From positions 124,001 through 188,000 of the forward strand of contig MTMD02000008.1 of the NCBI GenBank assembly GCA_002010065.2: 64,000 nt of DNA. Reading direction: 5' to 3'. Source of the DNA: Candidatus Pyrohabitans jungbluthii. GTDB taxonomy: Archaea > Hydrothermarchaeota > Hydrothermarchaeia > Hydrothermarchaeales > BMS3B. Below, piece after piece: positions 28,310 through 37,762 of this stretch; position 1 is the first letter of the stretch, and every line of letters begins with the position of its first letter. A model generated the notes under the pieces. It had not been told where the DNA came from. It searched no databases and was given only the letters and a program-made list of their open reading frames with translations. The translations under genes and the position numbers were made by a program.

Positions 28310-28861
28310 ATGTTTTTTCCCCGGAGGCGCAGGAGAGTGGATAACGGAAAATCTGTGCTCAGTGACCCAGAGGCCAAAAAGTTTCTTGTGGAGATCCTGG
28401 ATGAGGAAGGTCTGGACGTGGTTTACTCCCTTATCGACAGGCAGGCGACGGATGAGGAGATAGCAGAGGAGACGGGAATAAAGATAAACACTGTGCGCAG
28501 GGTGCTCTACAAACTCTACGACTACCGCCTTGCGTCTTATGTAAGAACCAAAGACTCCGAGATAGGGTGGTACATATACACCTGGAAGCTGGACCTGAAG
28601 AGGATATACGATCTCATCAAGCTCAGAAAGCAGCGCATACTGGATGAGCTTACCCGAGAGCTTGAGTCTATGCAGGACAAAGTTTTCTTCGCGTGCAAGA
28701 AGGACGAGAAGTACGTGCCCTTCGAAGAGGCCACTGAGTTAGGGTTCAAGTGCCCCGTTTGCGAAGGCGTGCTGGAGTACGTGGACGCCCAGGAGAGAAT
28801 ACAGCAGCTTCAGGAAGAAATTGAAAGGCTCCAGAAGGAGCTGAGTAATGGACACTACTGA
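28310..28861 (+). CDS. tfe: Transcription factor E subunit alpha (TFE)
   Basis: N-terminal wHTH (IDRQATDEEIAEETGIKINTVRRVLYKLYDYRLASYVR) and C-terminal zinc-binding pattern FFACKKD...GFKCPVCEGVLEY. Confidence 0.93.
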   Translation: MFFPRRRRRVDNGKSVLSDPEAKKFLVEILDEEGLDVVYSLIDRQATDEEIAEETGIKINTVRRVLYKLYDYRLASYVRTKDSEIGWYIYTWKLDLKRIYDLIKLRKQRILDELTRELESMQDKVFFACKKDEKYVPFEEATELGFKCPVCEGVLEYVDAQERIQQLQEEIERLQKELSNGHY

Positions 28862-29381
28862 GGCTATAGATCTTCTGCGCAGGTGTCGTGTACCAGAGAA
28901 TGTGATTGAACATAGCTTAGCTGTTTTTGAACTCGCAAGCGAGCTTGCTTCTCGTGCCAAGGTGCCTCTCGATGAAGAGCTTGTAAAGGTTGGCGCTCTT
29001 CTCCACGATATAGGCAGAGCGAGGACGCACAGTATTAAGCATGCGCTGGAGGGGGCAAAGCTTGCCAGAAGCCTCGGCTTGGACGAGAGGGTTGTTAGGA
29101 TAATCGAGCGCCACATCGGCGCTGGCTTGGCAAAGGAGGAGGCAGCTTCGCTTGGCTTGCCCCCCCGGGATTATATACCTCAAACTCCGGAGGAGAAGCT
29201 CGTGGCATATGCAGATAACCTCATCTTAGGCACAAGGAGGCTCAGCTTTGAGGAGAGTCTGGAGAGGTTTAAAAAAATTCTGGGCGAGGAGCACCCTTCA
29301 ATAAAGAGGATGATCAAGCTTCACAGGGAGGTTACCTCCTGGCTTGACCACCAGGGGAGCAAAAGTCAGAAAAAGTCTTAA
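28848..29381 (+). CDS. HD/HDIG-domain phosphohydrolase
   Basis: VIEHSLAVFELA...VGALLHDIGRARTHSIKHALEGA. Confidence 0.9.
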   Translation: MDTTEAIDLLRRCRVPENVIEHSLAVFELASELASRAKVPLDEELVKVGALLHDIGRARTHSIKHALEGAKLARSLGLDERVVRIIERHIGAGLAKEEAASLGLPPRDYIPQTPEEKLVAYADNLILGTRRLSFEESLERFKKILGEEHPSIKRMIKLHREVTSWLDHQGSKSQKKS

Positions 29382-30178
29382 CCTATGTAGCTCAGCCTCT
29401 CATCACCCTTCGCCGGTGCCTTGTACATCTCAGCGAGCTGCCTTGCATACTCCTCCATCTTTGCAAATTCCTTCTCCATGGCTTCAATCTGCTCGTCCAG
29501 CTCCTTTGTCGGGATTTCCATGCCCAGAAGCTTTGCGAGTGCCTTCACCGCAGCCTTGCTCGCCTTCGGGTCAGGATACATTCCCTGCGTCTCGGCGAGA
29601 AGACAAACGCTGCGGAAGCCGTTTTTCGCAGCGAGCGGTATCAGGATGCCGGCTAAACCAGTAGCTCCGAGGGTTCCCTTTGGAGCCTCAAGCAGAGGAA
29701 TTTCAGCCTTCTCAAGCATAGCTTTGGTTTCCTTATCCGCAACAACGCCATAGGTGCGGGGCTCTTCAATCTTCGCACCCGTGCCATAGCCGCCTAGTGT
29801 GTAGACCTCCTTAACACCCACCTCCTCACAAAAGTTTAAAATCGCGTGAGCCAGGTTGTAGTAGCTCTCGGGTGAGGTACCCTGATATATACCGGTGAGA
29901 ATATAAATCTCATTCTTCTCATCGTAGTATATCTCATCCTTATGCAGATCAACCAAGTTGTCATCCTCATAAACCACTCCCGGGAGAGCCACATTGGGAT
30001 ACAGGAAGTCCACAGAGTACAGGTTGGCTATTTTTTCAGCGCCAAGAGCGTCGATTACCTGCCTCCCTGCCATAAGTCCAACCTGTCCTACCCCAAGCAG
30101 CCCCTGAATGAACCTGCCGTGAGTCGCCTTCGGCTTCTTTATGAACTCAATTGTAGCTTTTCCCACTGTGAACCTCAT
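29378..30178 (-). CDS. PAC2-family proteasome assembly chaperone-like protein
   Basis: GLLGVGQVGLMAGRQVIDALGAEKIANLYS...TLGGYGTGAKIEEPRTYGV. Confidence 0.88.
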   Translation of the reverse strand: MRFTVGKATIEFIKKPKATHGRFIQGLLGVGQVGLMAGRQVIDALGAEKIANLYSVDFLYPNVALPGVVYEDDNLVDLHKDEIYYDEKNEIYILTGIYQGTSPESYYNLAHAILNFCEEVGVKEVYTLGGYGTGAKIEEPRTYGVVADKETKAMLEKAEIPLLEAPKGTLGATGLAGILIPLAAKNGFRSVCLLAETQGMYPDPKASKAAVKALAKLLGMEIPTKELDEQIEAMEKEFAKMEEYARQLAEMYKAPAKGDERLSYIG

Positions 30179-30219
30179 AAATTATAAGTTGTCTCCCAAT
30201 TGTATATAAAGGTATCTTG

Positions 30220-31113
30220 CTACGCCACGAGTCTGCAGAATGCACACCGCTGTGAAGTGGTGGGAAAACCACACACCTCGCACTCTATCGCTTCGCCTCT
30301 CTCTTCAGGAAGCGCAAACATGCTCCTGCGTTTCAGAAACTCCCTGTAGAAGTAGAGTTTTGTGCCCGGAGAGCGCTCCTCTATGCGGTTCAGTGCTTCC
30401 TTCATAGTTATACTGGTGGCACCCTCGGAGAAGGGACATTCCAGCTCATAGACATAGTCTATGCCCCTCGCAATCGCATAGGTTGCGGTCTCTCGCTCTG
30501 TGAGCAGGCAGAGCGGCTTCACCTTAGGCCTGAGCTTCGGATGCCACGCTTCTAAGCGCGGGGCCTGCCTAGCAAGAAGTTCAGTGTTCCAGCGCAGTAA
30601 GTTGGCGAGAAGCACGCTCGCTTCGTCGTCCAGATTGTGCCCCGTGGCGAGCACAGTGTAGCCTTCTTCGAGGGCAATACGGTTCATCTCATGGCGCTTT
30701 ACTATGCCGCAAACGCCGCACACGCTGCGCGTGCTTCGCCTCGCCAGCTTTGGGATGGTAACTCCATACTCCTCTCCCAGGTCAACCACGCGAAGCCTTG
30801 CTCCCCTCTGCTCAGCAAAGGCAAGAGCTTTGCGCTTTGAAAGCTCCGAGTAGTTCTCGCGTTTTATCCCGAGGTCTATGTATAACCCCTCCGCCTCATA
30901 GCCTAGCTCAAGCAGCACATCCCATAGGGCGAGGGAATCCTTGCCTCCAGACACTGCAACAAGCACGCGGTCTTTTTTGGAAAGCAAGCGATAGTCCTTT
31001 ATGGCGCGCTTTACCATCTGTTTAAAGCGCTCTATGAAGTGCTCCTCGCACAGAGCTAAGCGGTAGCTTCTCAGATGGATAATCGCCTGCTTCGAGCACT
31101 TGCTGCAGCGCAT
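30220..31113 (-). CDS. TtuA/Ncs6-family tRNA 2-thiolation protein (N-type PP-loop)
   Basis: MRCSKCSKQAIIHLRSYR zinc finger; VLVAVSGGKDSLALWDVL; CGVCGIVKR; ATGHNLDDEA. Confidence 0.92.
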   Translation of the reverse strand: MRCSKCSKQAIIHLRSYRLALCEEHFIERFKQMVKRAIKDYRLLSKKDRVLVAVSGGKDSLALWDVLLELGYEAEGLYIDLGIKRENYSELSKRKALAFAEQRGARLRVVDLGEEYGVTIPKLARRSTRSVCGVCGIVKRHEMNRIALEEGYTVLATGHNLDDEASVLLANLLRWNTELLARQAPRLEAWHPKLRPKVKPLCLLTERETATYAIARGIDYVYELECPFSEGATSITMKEALNRIEERSPGTKLYFYREFLKRRSMFALPEERGEAIECEVCGFPTTSQRCAFCRLVA

Positions 31114-31308
31114 TCAACCACCTGAAATAGCGGAGATTATCTCCAGCACTTCGCCTTCCTTAAGGCGGTAGTCCTCAGTGACAAGTTTATTACCCACTTT
31201 CGCGACCACACCTTCGAGGCTTAAGCCGAGCATCTGAATTGCCTGTTTAACACTTGTACCTGCCTCTACGGTAACCTCTCTGCCCCTATATCTCACCGTC
31301 GCCGTCAT
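31114..31308 (-). CDS. ThiS/MoaD-type ubiquitin-like protein (C-terminal GG)
   Basis: Ubiquitin-like fold pattern ending EVLEIISAISGG; adjacent to TtuA-like gene. Confidence 0.88.
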   Translation of the reverse strand: MTATVRYRGREVTVEAGTSVKQAIQMLGLSLEGVVAKVGNKLVTEDYRLKEGEVLEIISAISGG

Positions 31309-31387
31309 AGGGAAGAGTATCATGAAGAAAGGTAAAAATTTTTGGGTGATGTGAAGCGAAAAGTTTTTGTTATACCTTTTTAATATT

Positions 31388-31399
31388 ACTTAATTAAGT
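31388..31399. repeat. 12-bp perfect palindrome ACTTAATTAAGT in speD promoter region
   Basis: Read directly. Confidence 0.7.
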
Positions 31400-31409
31400 T
31401 AGTTCACCC

Positions 31410-31487
31410 ATGGTTACTCAGAATCAGCAGCAAAAATTCCTGGCAGCCAGAGATAACCGCCGATATTGCTTTTCCGTACACAATTAA
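31410..31487 (+). CDS. Candidate 25-aa upstream ORF in the speD leader (MVTQNQQQKFLAARDNRRYCFSVHN)
   Basis: ATG about 27 nt downstream of the TATA-like TTTTTAATATTA (possible leaderless start); TAA at 31485-31487. Confidence 0.3.
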   Translation: MVTQNQQQKFLAARDNRRYCFSVHN

Positions 31488-31520
31488 AATAAAGGCAGGT
31501 GAGAGAGATGGGTGATGAAG

Positions 31521-31862
31521 ATGACAGTCATAGGAAAGCATATTATAGCGGAACTCTACGGCGTGAAAAAGGAGCTGATTTCGTATGAGGATAAGGTGAG
31601 GGAGATTACAGAACGCGTCGTAGAGGAGGCAGGGCTGACAAAGATAGGCTCAGTGTACAAACAGTTTGAACCCTACGGTGTTACCGGCGTGGTGCTGATT
31701 TCAGAGTCCCACGTGTCGCTGCATACCTGGCCAGAGTATGAGACTGTCAACCTTGACATCTTCACCTGCGGCGACCCAAACAAGACAGAGAAAGCCTTCA
31801 AGCTATTCTTAGAGCAGTTTAAGCCCAAGTCATACAAGCACTATGTTCTAACAAGGGGATAA
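31521..31862 (+). CDS. speD: S-adenosylmethionine decarboxylase proenzyme
   Basis: VVLISESHVSLHTWPEYETVNLDIFTCGD (pyruvoyl cleavage-site region); alternative starts 31512/31515. Confidence 0.95.
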   Translation: MTVIGKHIIAELYGVKKELISYEDKVREITERVVEEAGLTKIGSVYKQFEPYGVTGVVLISESHVSLHTWPEYETVNLDIFTCGDPNKTEKAFKLFLEQFKPKSYKHYVLTRG

Positions 31863-31864
31863 CC

Positions 31865-32890
31865 TTGAGAAGTCGCACAGAGGTACAGCTACTTCAGAGG
31901 CTCAGTCGTGGCTCTGCCTCGGTGTGGGAGCTTCTGGATGCTCAGGATTCCTCGCTTAGAGAATTTTATGCCGCCCTCGAGGAGTTGAAGGAACGCAGGT
32001 TGATAGAGATAGCCAATGGTAAAGTCTCCCTCACGCGTGCAGGCTTGGAGCGGGCTTCTCAACTTAAGGCGAGGTTTTTTGATTTTAAGTGCAGTGCATG
32101 CGATGCAAAGGGGTATGTTATACCTCCCGATTTTGAGAAGGTTGCCAGAGCTTTTTATAAAATTGCAGAGCGCCGCCCTTTGCCAGTAGAGGACTACGAC
32201 CAGGGGTATATCTCGCCGGAGGATGTGCTTAAGCGTGTTGCCTTCATGTACGAGCGGGGCGACCTAGCAGCAAGCGAGATTCTTGTTATTGGCGACGACG
32301 ACCTGCTCAGCATAGCTGCCGCTTTAACTGGCTTACCCTCCCGCGTCTTAGCCATAGACATAGATGAGCGCCTGGTGAGCTTCATAAACAGCGTTGCAGA
32401 GGAGCATAATCTAAACCTGAAGGCGAGAAGTTACGATGTGCAGGAGCCCCTGAGCGAGGAGCTTGCCCGCAGCTTCGATGTCTTCGTCAGCGATCCCGTT
32501 GAGACCATTGAAGGCATAAAGTTATTCCTTTCGCGGGGCGCCGCCTCGCTGCGCGGCGAGGGAAGCGCCGCCTACTTCGGCTTAACCACACTGGAAGCCT
32601 CGAGGAAAAAGTGGTATGAGATACAGCGCATGCTGCACCGCATGGGTTTCGTGGTCACAGACATACGTCGCAGGTTTAGCGTGTACCCCTGCGAGGATAC
32701 CAACTTTTTCCGTTACCAGGATAAGCTTAGGATAGTGAAAAAGCTTCGCGTGCCTTGCGACTACCATTGGTTCAAGTCTGCGCTTTACAGAATAGAAGCC
32801 ATAAGAGAACCAGAGCCTCTGATTACGGGTAAAATCAAGCTGGGTGATAAATTTTACCACGACGAAGAGTGCTGGGCGACGCCTGAGTAG
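31865..32890 (+). CDS. bpsA: Branched-chain polyamine synthase BpsA-like aminopropyltransferase
   Basis: N-terminal wHTH, CSACDAKGYVIPP, VEDYDQGYISPEDVLKRVAFMYERGDLAASEILVIGDDDLLSIAAALTGLPSRVLAIDIDERL. Confidence 0.88.
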   Translation: MRSRTEVQLLQRLSRGSASVWELLDAQDSSLREFYAALEELKERRLIEIANGKVSLTRAGLERASQLKARFFDFKCSACDAKGYVIPPDFEKVARAFYKIAERRPLPVEDYDQGYISPEDVLKRVAFMYERGDLAASEILVIGDDDLLSIAAALTGLPSRVLAIDIDERLVSFINSVAEEHNLNLKARSYDVQEPLSEELARSFDVFVSDPVETIEGIKLFLSRGAASLRGEGSAAYFGLTTLEASRKKWYEIQRMLHRMGFVVTDIRRRFSVYPCEDTNFFRYQDKLRIVKKLRVPCDYHWFKSALYRIEAIREPEPLITGKIKLGDKFYHDEECWATPE

Positions 32891-32941
32891 GTAGGGATTT
32901 TATACTTCTTCTTTTCGACCTCACTTTTTAGCAGCATCACC

Positions 32942-34618
32942 TCATGGATGCGCGTAGTAAGCCACCACGCCCTCGCCAACCTCATCGACGCGCGCAAAGC
33001 CATAGCGCTCGAACTGCACAACATCGTCGCGCTTAACCTTAGCCAGCGAAGGCTCACCTACTCCGCTTTCTATGCGGTCAGGCTTTACCACCTTCACCGC
33101 TATATTTTCCTGCGCAGGCACCCAGTGGATAAGCGGCGCCTTCCTGCGCTTCGCTTCGTCTAACTCAAAGCTGTGGAAGCGCGCCTTCGCTTTTTCTTTG
33201 CCCTTCTCCACTATCTCTATGTTAAAACCTTCCATAAGGCGCATAAAGCTGCCCTCACGCAGCTTCTCGTAGTCGCTATGCGCAATAAAAACGCTCGCTA
33301 TGCCCTGCTCTGGCGTAAGCTCAAGTTTTCTACTTCCCCGCTCTGGATGATCAGGATGAAGCCTTACCTCCCGCGAGAACTCAGGCGCGCCCTCTATTAC
33401 CACCTCCACCGGCGAGGCAACGAAGAAGTAGCGGTTAGCTATGGGCTCGATAAGCTCGCGGTTGTACGCAAAGAGGTTCTTCCAGCTGAAGCTTATGTCG
33501 CTCTGCTTTACACCTACCTCCAGCATAGCCTTGCGTATGGCCTCGCTTCTGAAGCCCCGCCTCGCCAGAGCGCGCAGCGTGCCCAGAGAAGCGTCGTCCC
33601 AGCTGGCATATCTACCTGCCTCTATCCCCTCTTTAATCTTAGAGGTGCTCAGGGCCACGCCCTCTATCTTCAACCTGCCGTAATGGATGAACTCGGGCAT
33701 GCGCCAGCCAAAGAAGCGGTAGATGAACTCCTGCTTCCGGGTGTTCACTATGTGGTCCTTGCCGCGCAGCACGTGGGTAATGCCCAGAAGGTGGTCGTCT
33801 ATAGCGACGGAGAAGTTCATCAGCGGGTAAACGCGAGCTTTAACTCGTGGATGAGGCGTTTCTGAGATGCGCATAATGGGAAAGTCGCGCATCGCAGGAT
33901 CGCGAAGGTCCACGCCGGTTTTAAGCCTCAACACCGCCTCGCCCTCTTTATATTCTGTGAACATCCTCTCAAAGTCCTCTAAATTCTCCTTAACGCTCTT
34001 ACTGCGGTGCTCACACTCTTTCTTAGCCAGCTTAAGCTTCTGGAACTCCTCACTGGTGCACTCGCACACGTACGCATGCCCGGCTTCTATAAGCTTCCTG
34101 GCGTACTCGTAGTAAATCTCTAAACGGGAGCTCTGAACCACTACCTCATGCACCTCTACACCCAGCCAGCGTAAGTCTTCCTGTATCATCTCATAAGCAG
34201 GCGGGAAAACCCTCGCAGGGTCTGTGTCCTCTATGCGGAGAATCAGCTTCCCACCATAGCGCTTCACGTAGGCATCGTTGAGCACCGCTGCTCGAGCGTG
34301 CCCCAGGTGAAGAGGTCCGCTGGGGTTGGGGGCAAAGCGCATCACAACTTCCTTGCCAACGTTGGAAAGCTCCGGCAGCGCCTCCTTCTTCTCCTCTTTC
34401 TTTGCCTCGAAGGAGTAGCCTGCAATAGCTTGAGCAATCTCCTCCCTGCTGAGCGAATTCACCTGCGCCACAACCTTATCAACGAGGGGGAGAAGCTCCC
34501 TCACCTTGGCCCTAAGCTCCGGATTCTCTGCCAGCACCTTGCCGAGCACAGCTTTGGGATTAGCCTTTCCGTAGTCGAGAGCATTCTTCAATGCGTGCTT
34601 GCGTATAAGCTCCTCCAT
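32942..34618 (-). CDS. gltX: Glutamyl-tRNA synthetase (archaeal type)
   Basis: RFAPNPSGPLHLGHARAAVLNDAY (HIGH); LRIEDTDPARVFPPAYEMIQEDLRWLG. Confidence 0.96.
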   Translation of the reverse strand: MEELIRKHALKNALDYGKANPKAVLGKVLAENPELRAKVRELLPLVDKVVAQVNSLSREEIAQAIAGYSFEAKKEEKKEALPELSNVGKEVVMRFAPNPSGPLHLGHARAAVLNDAYVKRYGGKLILRIEDTDPARVFPPAYEMIQEDLRWLGVEVHEVVVQSSRLEIYYEYARKLIEAGHAYVCECTSEEFQKLKLAKKECEHRSKSVKENLEDFERMFTEYKEGEAVLRLKTGVDLRDPAMRDFPIMRISETPHPRVKARVYPLMNFSVAIDDHLLGITHVLRGKDHIVNTRKQEFIYRFFGWRMPEFIHYGRLKIEGVALSTSKIKEGIEAGRYASWDDASLGTLRALARRGFRSEAIRKAMLEVGVKQSDISFSWKNLFAYNRELIEPIANRYFFVASPVEVVIEGAPEFSREVRLHPDHPERGSRKLELTPEQGIASVFIAHSDYEKLREGSFMRLMEGFNIEIVEKGKEKAKARFHSFELDEAKRRKAPLIHWVPAQENIAVKVVKPDRIESGVGEPSLAKVKRDDVVQFERYGFARVDEVGEGVVAYYAHP

Positions 34619-34624
34619 GCCTTG

Positions 34625-35929
34625 CTATACCTCCATCCTCTGACCGTTTCTGAGCAGAAACACCTCGCGGTTAATCGCATAACCAAGCGTCTCCGCAAGC
34701 TCCGCGTAGATGGCAAGCATATCCAGGGTGCCGTGGGTGGGGATTATCTTCTCCGGCTGAAGCATTTTTAACAAATCGTAGTGGTCTTCACGGGAGGCAT
34801 GGCCAGAGACGTGCAGCCCCTTGAACAGCCTTGCTCCCTGCATTTTAAGCTTTGTCTCAAGGGAGTAGCGCTGTGCCACATTTATAGGATTGGGGATGAC
34901 GTCGGCGGAGAACACAACCTCGTCTCCAGCTTCAATACGGAACTCAAACTTCTGGTTGGCGATTTTTGTGAGCAGCGCGTCATGTTCGCCCTGGTGTCCT
35001 GTGATTATGAGGATGTAGCGCTGCTTATCCTTCGCGGCGCGCTTGAGCGCCTTCTTAATTGCATCCCTGCCTCCGTAGACATGTGCCTCCTTGGGGAGGG
35101 AGATTATCCCCTTCCGCTCAGCTATGCTCACATACTTTTCCATGCTCCTTCCCAGCAGGAGCGGCTCCCTGCCAAGCTTCTCTGCTATATCTAAGATGCT
35201 TTTAATCCGCGCAATATGTGAGGAGAAGGTGGTAACTATGAGCCCGCGCTCGGGGTTACTCTTGAGCAGCGTATCCTCGAGCAAGGTACGCGCCACCAGC
35301 TCAGAGGGCGTGCGCCCATCGTTGGCAACGCGGGTGGTTTCTATTATTAGCGCCTTGAGTCCTTCTTTGCCCAGCTCACGTATTCGCTGGTAGTCAGGCT
35401 TCTCCCCTATAACAGGAGTGTCGTCCAGCTTGAAATCGTTAAAGTAAGCGAGGCTGCCCTCAGGTGTGTGCACCACCAGGAAGACGGTATCCGGGATGCT
35501 GTGCGTGATCCGCACAAACTCTATGCTCAGCTTTGGCGCCACCTGTAGCACTTCCCCGGCCTCGAGCACATAGAGCGGATTTTTACGCTTGCCCCGAAGC
35601 TCCTGTTTCACCACCTCTATGGTGTAGGGCGTACCTATAATAGGCGCCATGGGAAACTTCTTGGCGAGGATTGAAACCGCGCCCAGGTGATCCAAGTGCC
35701 CATGGGTGAGCACTATCGCCTTAACCTCACCGAAGTCGTCCTGAACAGAGGGAATTATTCCACGAGAAGCAAGCTCCTCCGGTGGGAGCTTTGATATGTC
35801 CGTATCCTCATGGATTAAAACGCGGTCAAGACGGATGCCCATGTCTATTACAATTGCGTCGTCGCCATACTTGACGACAGTCATGTTTCTGCCTACTTCC
35901 TCGTAACCACCTACTGCAATAATCTCCAT
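34625..35929 (-). CDS. rnj: Ribonuclease J (metallo-beta-lactamase/beta-CASP)
   Basis: VLTHGHLDHLGAVSILAKK; GRDAIKKALKR; ASREDHYDLLKMLQPEKIIPTHG. Confidence 0.93.
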   Translation of the reverse strand: MEIIAVGGYEEVGRNMTVVKYGDDAIVIDMGIRLDRVLIHEDTDISKLPPEELASRGIIPSVQDDFGEVKAIVLTHGHLDHLGAVSILAKKFPMAPIIGTPYTIEVVKQELRGKRKNPLYVLEAGEVLQVAPKLSIEFVRITHSIPDTVFLVVHTPEGSLAYFNDFKLDDTPVIGEKPDYQRIRELGKEGLKALIIETTRVANDGRTPSELVARTLLEDTLLKSNPERGLIVTTFSSHIARIKSILDIAEKLGREPLLLGRSMEKYVSIAERKGIISLPKEAHVYGGRDAIKKALKRAAKDKQRYILIITGHQGEHDALLTKIANQKFEFRIEAGDEVVFSADVIPNPINVAQRYSLETKLKMQGARLFKGLHVSGHASREDHYDLLKMLQPEKIIPTHGTLDMLAIYAELAETLGYAINREVFLLRNGQRMEV

Positions 35930-35936
35930 AAAATCA

Positions 35937-37013
35937 TCACCTTAAGAACCCTCTCGCTGTGAGCCACTCCCGCGTTCTGCCCAGGATAACTACCCTCGCT
36001 TTAGAAAGCTCCTCAACGCTTTTTGAGCCGGTTAGGAAGGTAGCGACGCGAAGCTCGCGCTCCACCCTGCGAAGCGCATTTATTACAGCCTCACTGCCTT
36101 TAACAGCTTCTTTAAGCAGAGGTAGGGCGATGCCACACGCGCTTGCGCCCAGAGCAAGGGCTTTAGCCACGTCTATGCCGCTCCTCACTCCGCCTGTGGC
36201 AAACACAGGAATATCCACGGTTGAGACGCACTCCACGACGCTCACAGCCGTTGGTATTCCCCAGTCCCAGAAGGCTGAGCCAACGCTCGCGTTGTCTCTG
36301 TAGTGCTCCACCGCTGCGAAGCTTGTGCCGCCGAGCCCGCCCACGTCTATAGCAGTCGCACCAGTCTCCTCGATGAGCTTTGCCTCTTCCGCTGCTATCC
36401 CCGCGCCGGTTTCCTTAACTATTACAGGCACATCGAGGGCGTCTGAAATCTCGGCAATCTTCTCAAGCGCGCCCTCAAAGTTGGTATCACCCTCCTTCTG
36501 GGCAACCTCCTGCACTGCATTGAGGTGAAGCGCTAATGCGTCTGCTTCAATCATCTCAACCGCTCTCTCCGCCTCGCGCACAGTGTAGTCCTTGCAGAAC
36601 TGCACCACGCCAAGGTTGGCGATAAGAAAAACATCCGGCGCAGCCTTCCTCGCGATGCTGAAGGTTTCCACGAGGTTAGCGTCCTCTAGGGCGGCGCGCT
36701 GGCTTCCCACGCCCAGGGGTATATTAAGCTCTTGAGCAGCAATGGCGAGGTTCTCATTTATCCTCTTCGTCTCCTCGTGCCCGCCGGTCATGGCGGCAAT
36801 AAACACGGGCATGCCCACTTCTCTGCCCAGAAATTTTGTGCGCAGCCTAACCTTCTCCGCGTCCAGCTCTGGCAATGCGTTATGAATTAGCACAACATCC
36901 TCAAAACCGCTGCCTACCCTTGCCTCAACCTTCTCCCTAAGGCATATTTTAATGTGGTCGAGCTTTCTCCTGTCTGTGCTCACGGGTAATTTCCCCCTTT
37001 GATAACTGTGCAT
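35937..37013 (-). CDS. fni: Type 2 isopentenyl-diphosphate delta-isomerase
   Basis: RKLDHIKICLRE; MPVFIAAMTGGHEET; GVGSQRAALE; ATAIDVGGLGGTSFAAVE. Confidence 0.95.
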   Translation of the reverse strand: MHSYQRGKLPVSTDRRKLDHIKICLREKVEARVGSGFEDVVLIHNALPELDAEKVRLRTKFLGREVGMPVFIAAMTGGHEETKRINENLAIAAQELNIPLGVGSQRAALEDANLVETFSIARKAAPDVFLIANLGVVQFCKDYTVREAERAVEMIEADALALHLNAVQEVAQKEGDTNFEGALEKIAEISDALDVPVIVKETGAGIAAEEAKLIEETGATAIDVGGLGGTSFAAVEHYRDNASVGSAFWDWGIPTAVSVVECVSTVDIPVFATGGVRSGIDVAKALALGASACGIALPLLKEAVKGSEAVINALRRVERELRVATFLTGSKSVEELSKARVVILGRTREWLTARGFLR

Positions 37014-37762
37014 TTCACCGGCTCGCCTAATAAAGCTTTCTTGAGCCTTCCTTCGGTAAGGGCGTTGATTATTATGGAGTCGTACCCAAGACGCGCAAGA
37101 GCTATGAGCTCGCTAAGTTTGCCGCGCATGCCTCCAGTGGCGTCGTTGCCACTGGCTACAGCTTCCAGCACTTTCGTATAATTCTCCGGGTTAATTTCAG
37201 GTATAAGCTTAGCCCCTGGCTCTTCCGGGTTCCTATCGAAAACCCCATCCACGTCTGCAGCGAGCACTATTCGCTCAGGTTTAAACTCTTCCGCAAGCTT
37301 CGCCACAAGCTGATCACCCGAGAGGATGCACACCCCGCGTATGCTGTCGAGAACGACATCGCCGTAGAGCACCGGCGTAAGCCCCAGCTCAAGGAATCCT
37401 CTCACTGTGCTCAGGTTTATGCGCTTAACCCTTGTGTCTGCGCACTCCGCTATAGCTGAGGTTTGCATGCCTATGGCGTTGACTCCAGCTTCTATCAGCG
37501 CCTCGACCACCAGCAAGTTGAATCTCGCCATCGCCGCCCGGGTGAGCGCCACTCCACGGAGTTGCTCCTCGCTTACTATGCCTTCCGCAAGCTTGTACTC
37601 CACCGCCAGTGGGTGCCCGAAGCTTCCCCCGCCATGCACAACCACAAGCCTTGCTCTGCTCTCTTTTATCTCCTGCGCCACACGCCTCATTACCTCAGAA
37701 CGGAATGAGAACTTCCTTCGTTTGTCAGTGAGCAGGCTTCCTCCCAGCTTGAGTATAATCAT
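36980..37762 (-). CDS. ipk: Isopentenyl phosphate kinase
   Basis: MIILKLGGSLLTDKRRKFSFR; VVVHGGGSFGHPLAVEYKLAEG; TGGMRGKLSELIALA. Confidence 0.94.
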   Translation of the reverse strand: MIILKLGGSLLTDKRRKFSFRSEVMRRVAQEIKESRARLVVVHGGGSFGHPLAVEYKLAEGIVSEEQLRGVALTRAAMARFNLLVVEALIEAGVNAIGMQTSAIAECADTRVKRINLSTVRGFLELGLTPVLYGDVVLDSIRGVCILSGDQLVAKLAEEFKPERIVLAADVDGVFDRNPEEPGAKLIPEINPENYTKVLEAVASGNDATGGMRGKLSELIALARLGYDSIIINALTEGRLKKALLGEPVKCTVIKGGNYP

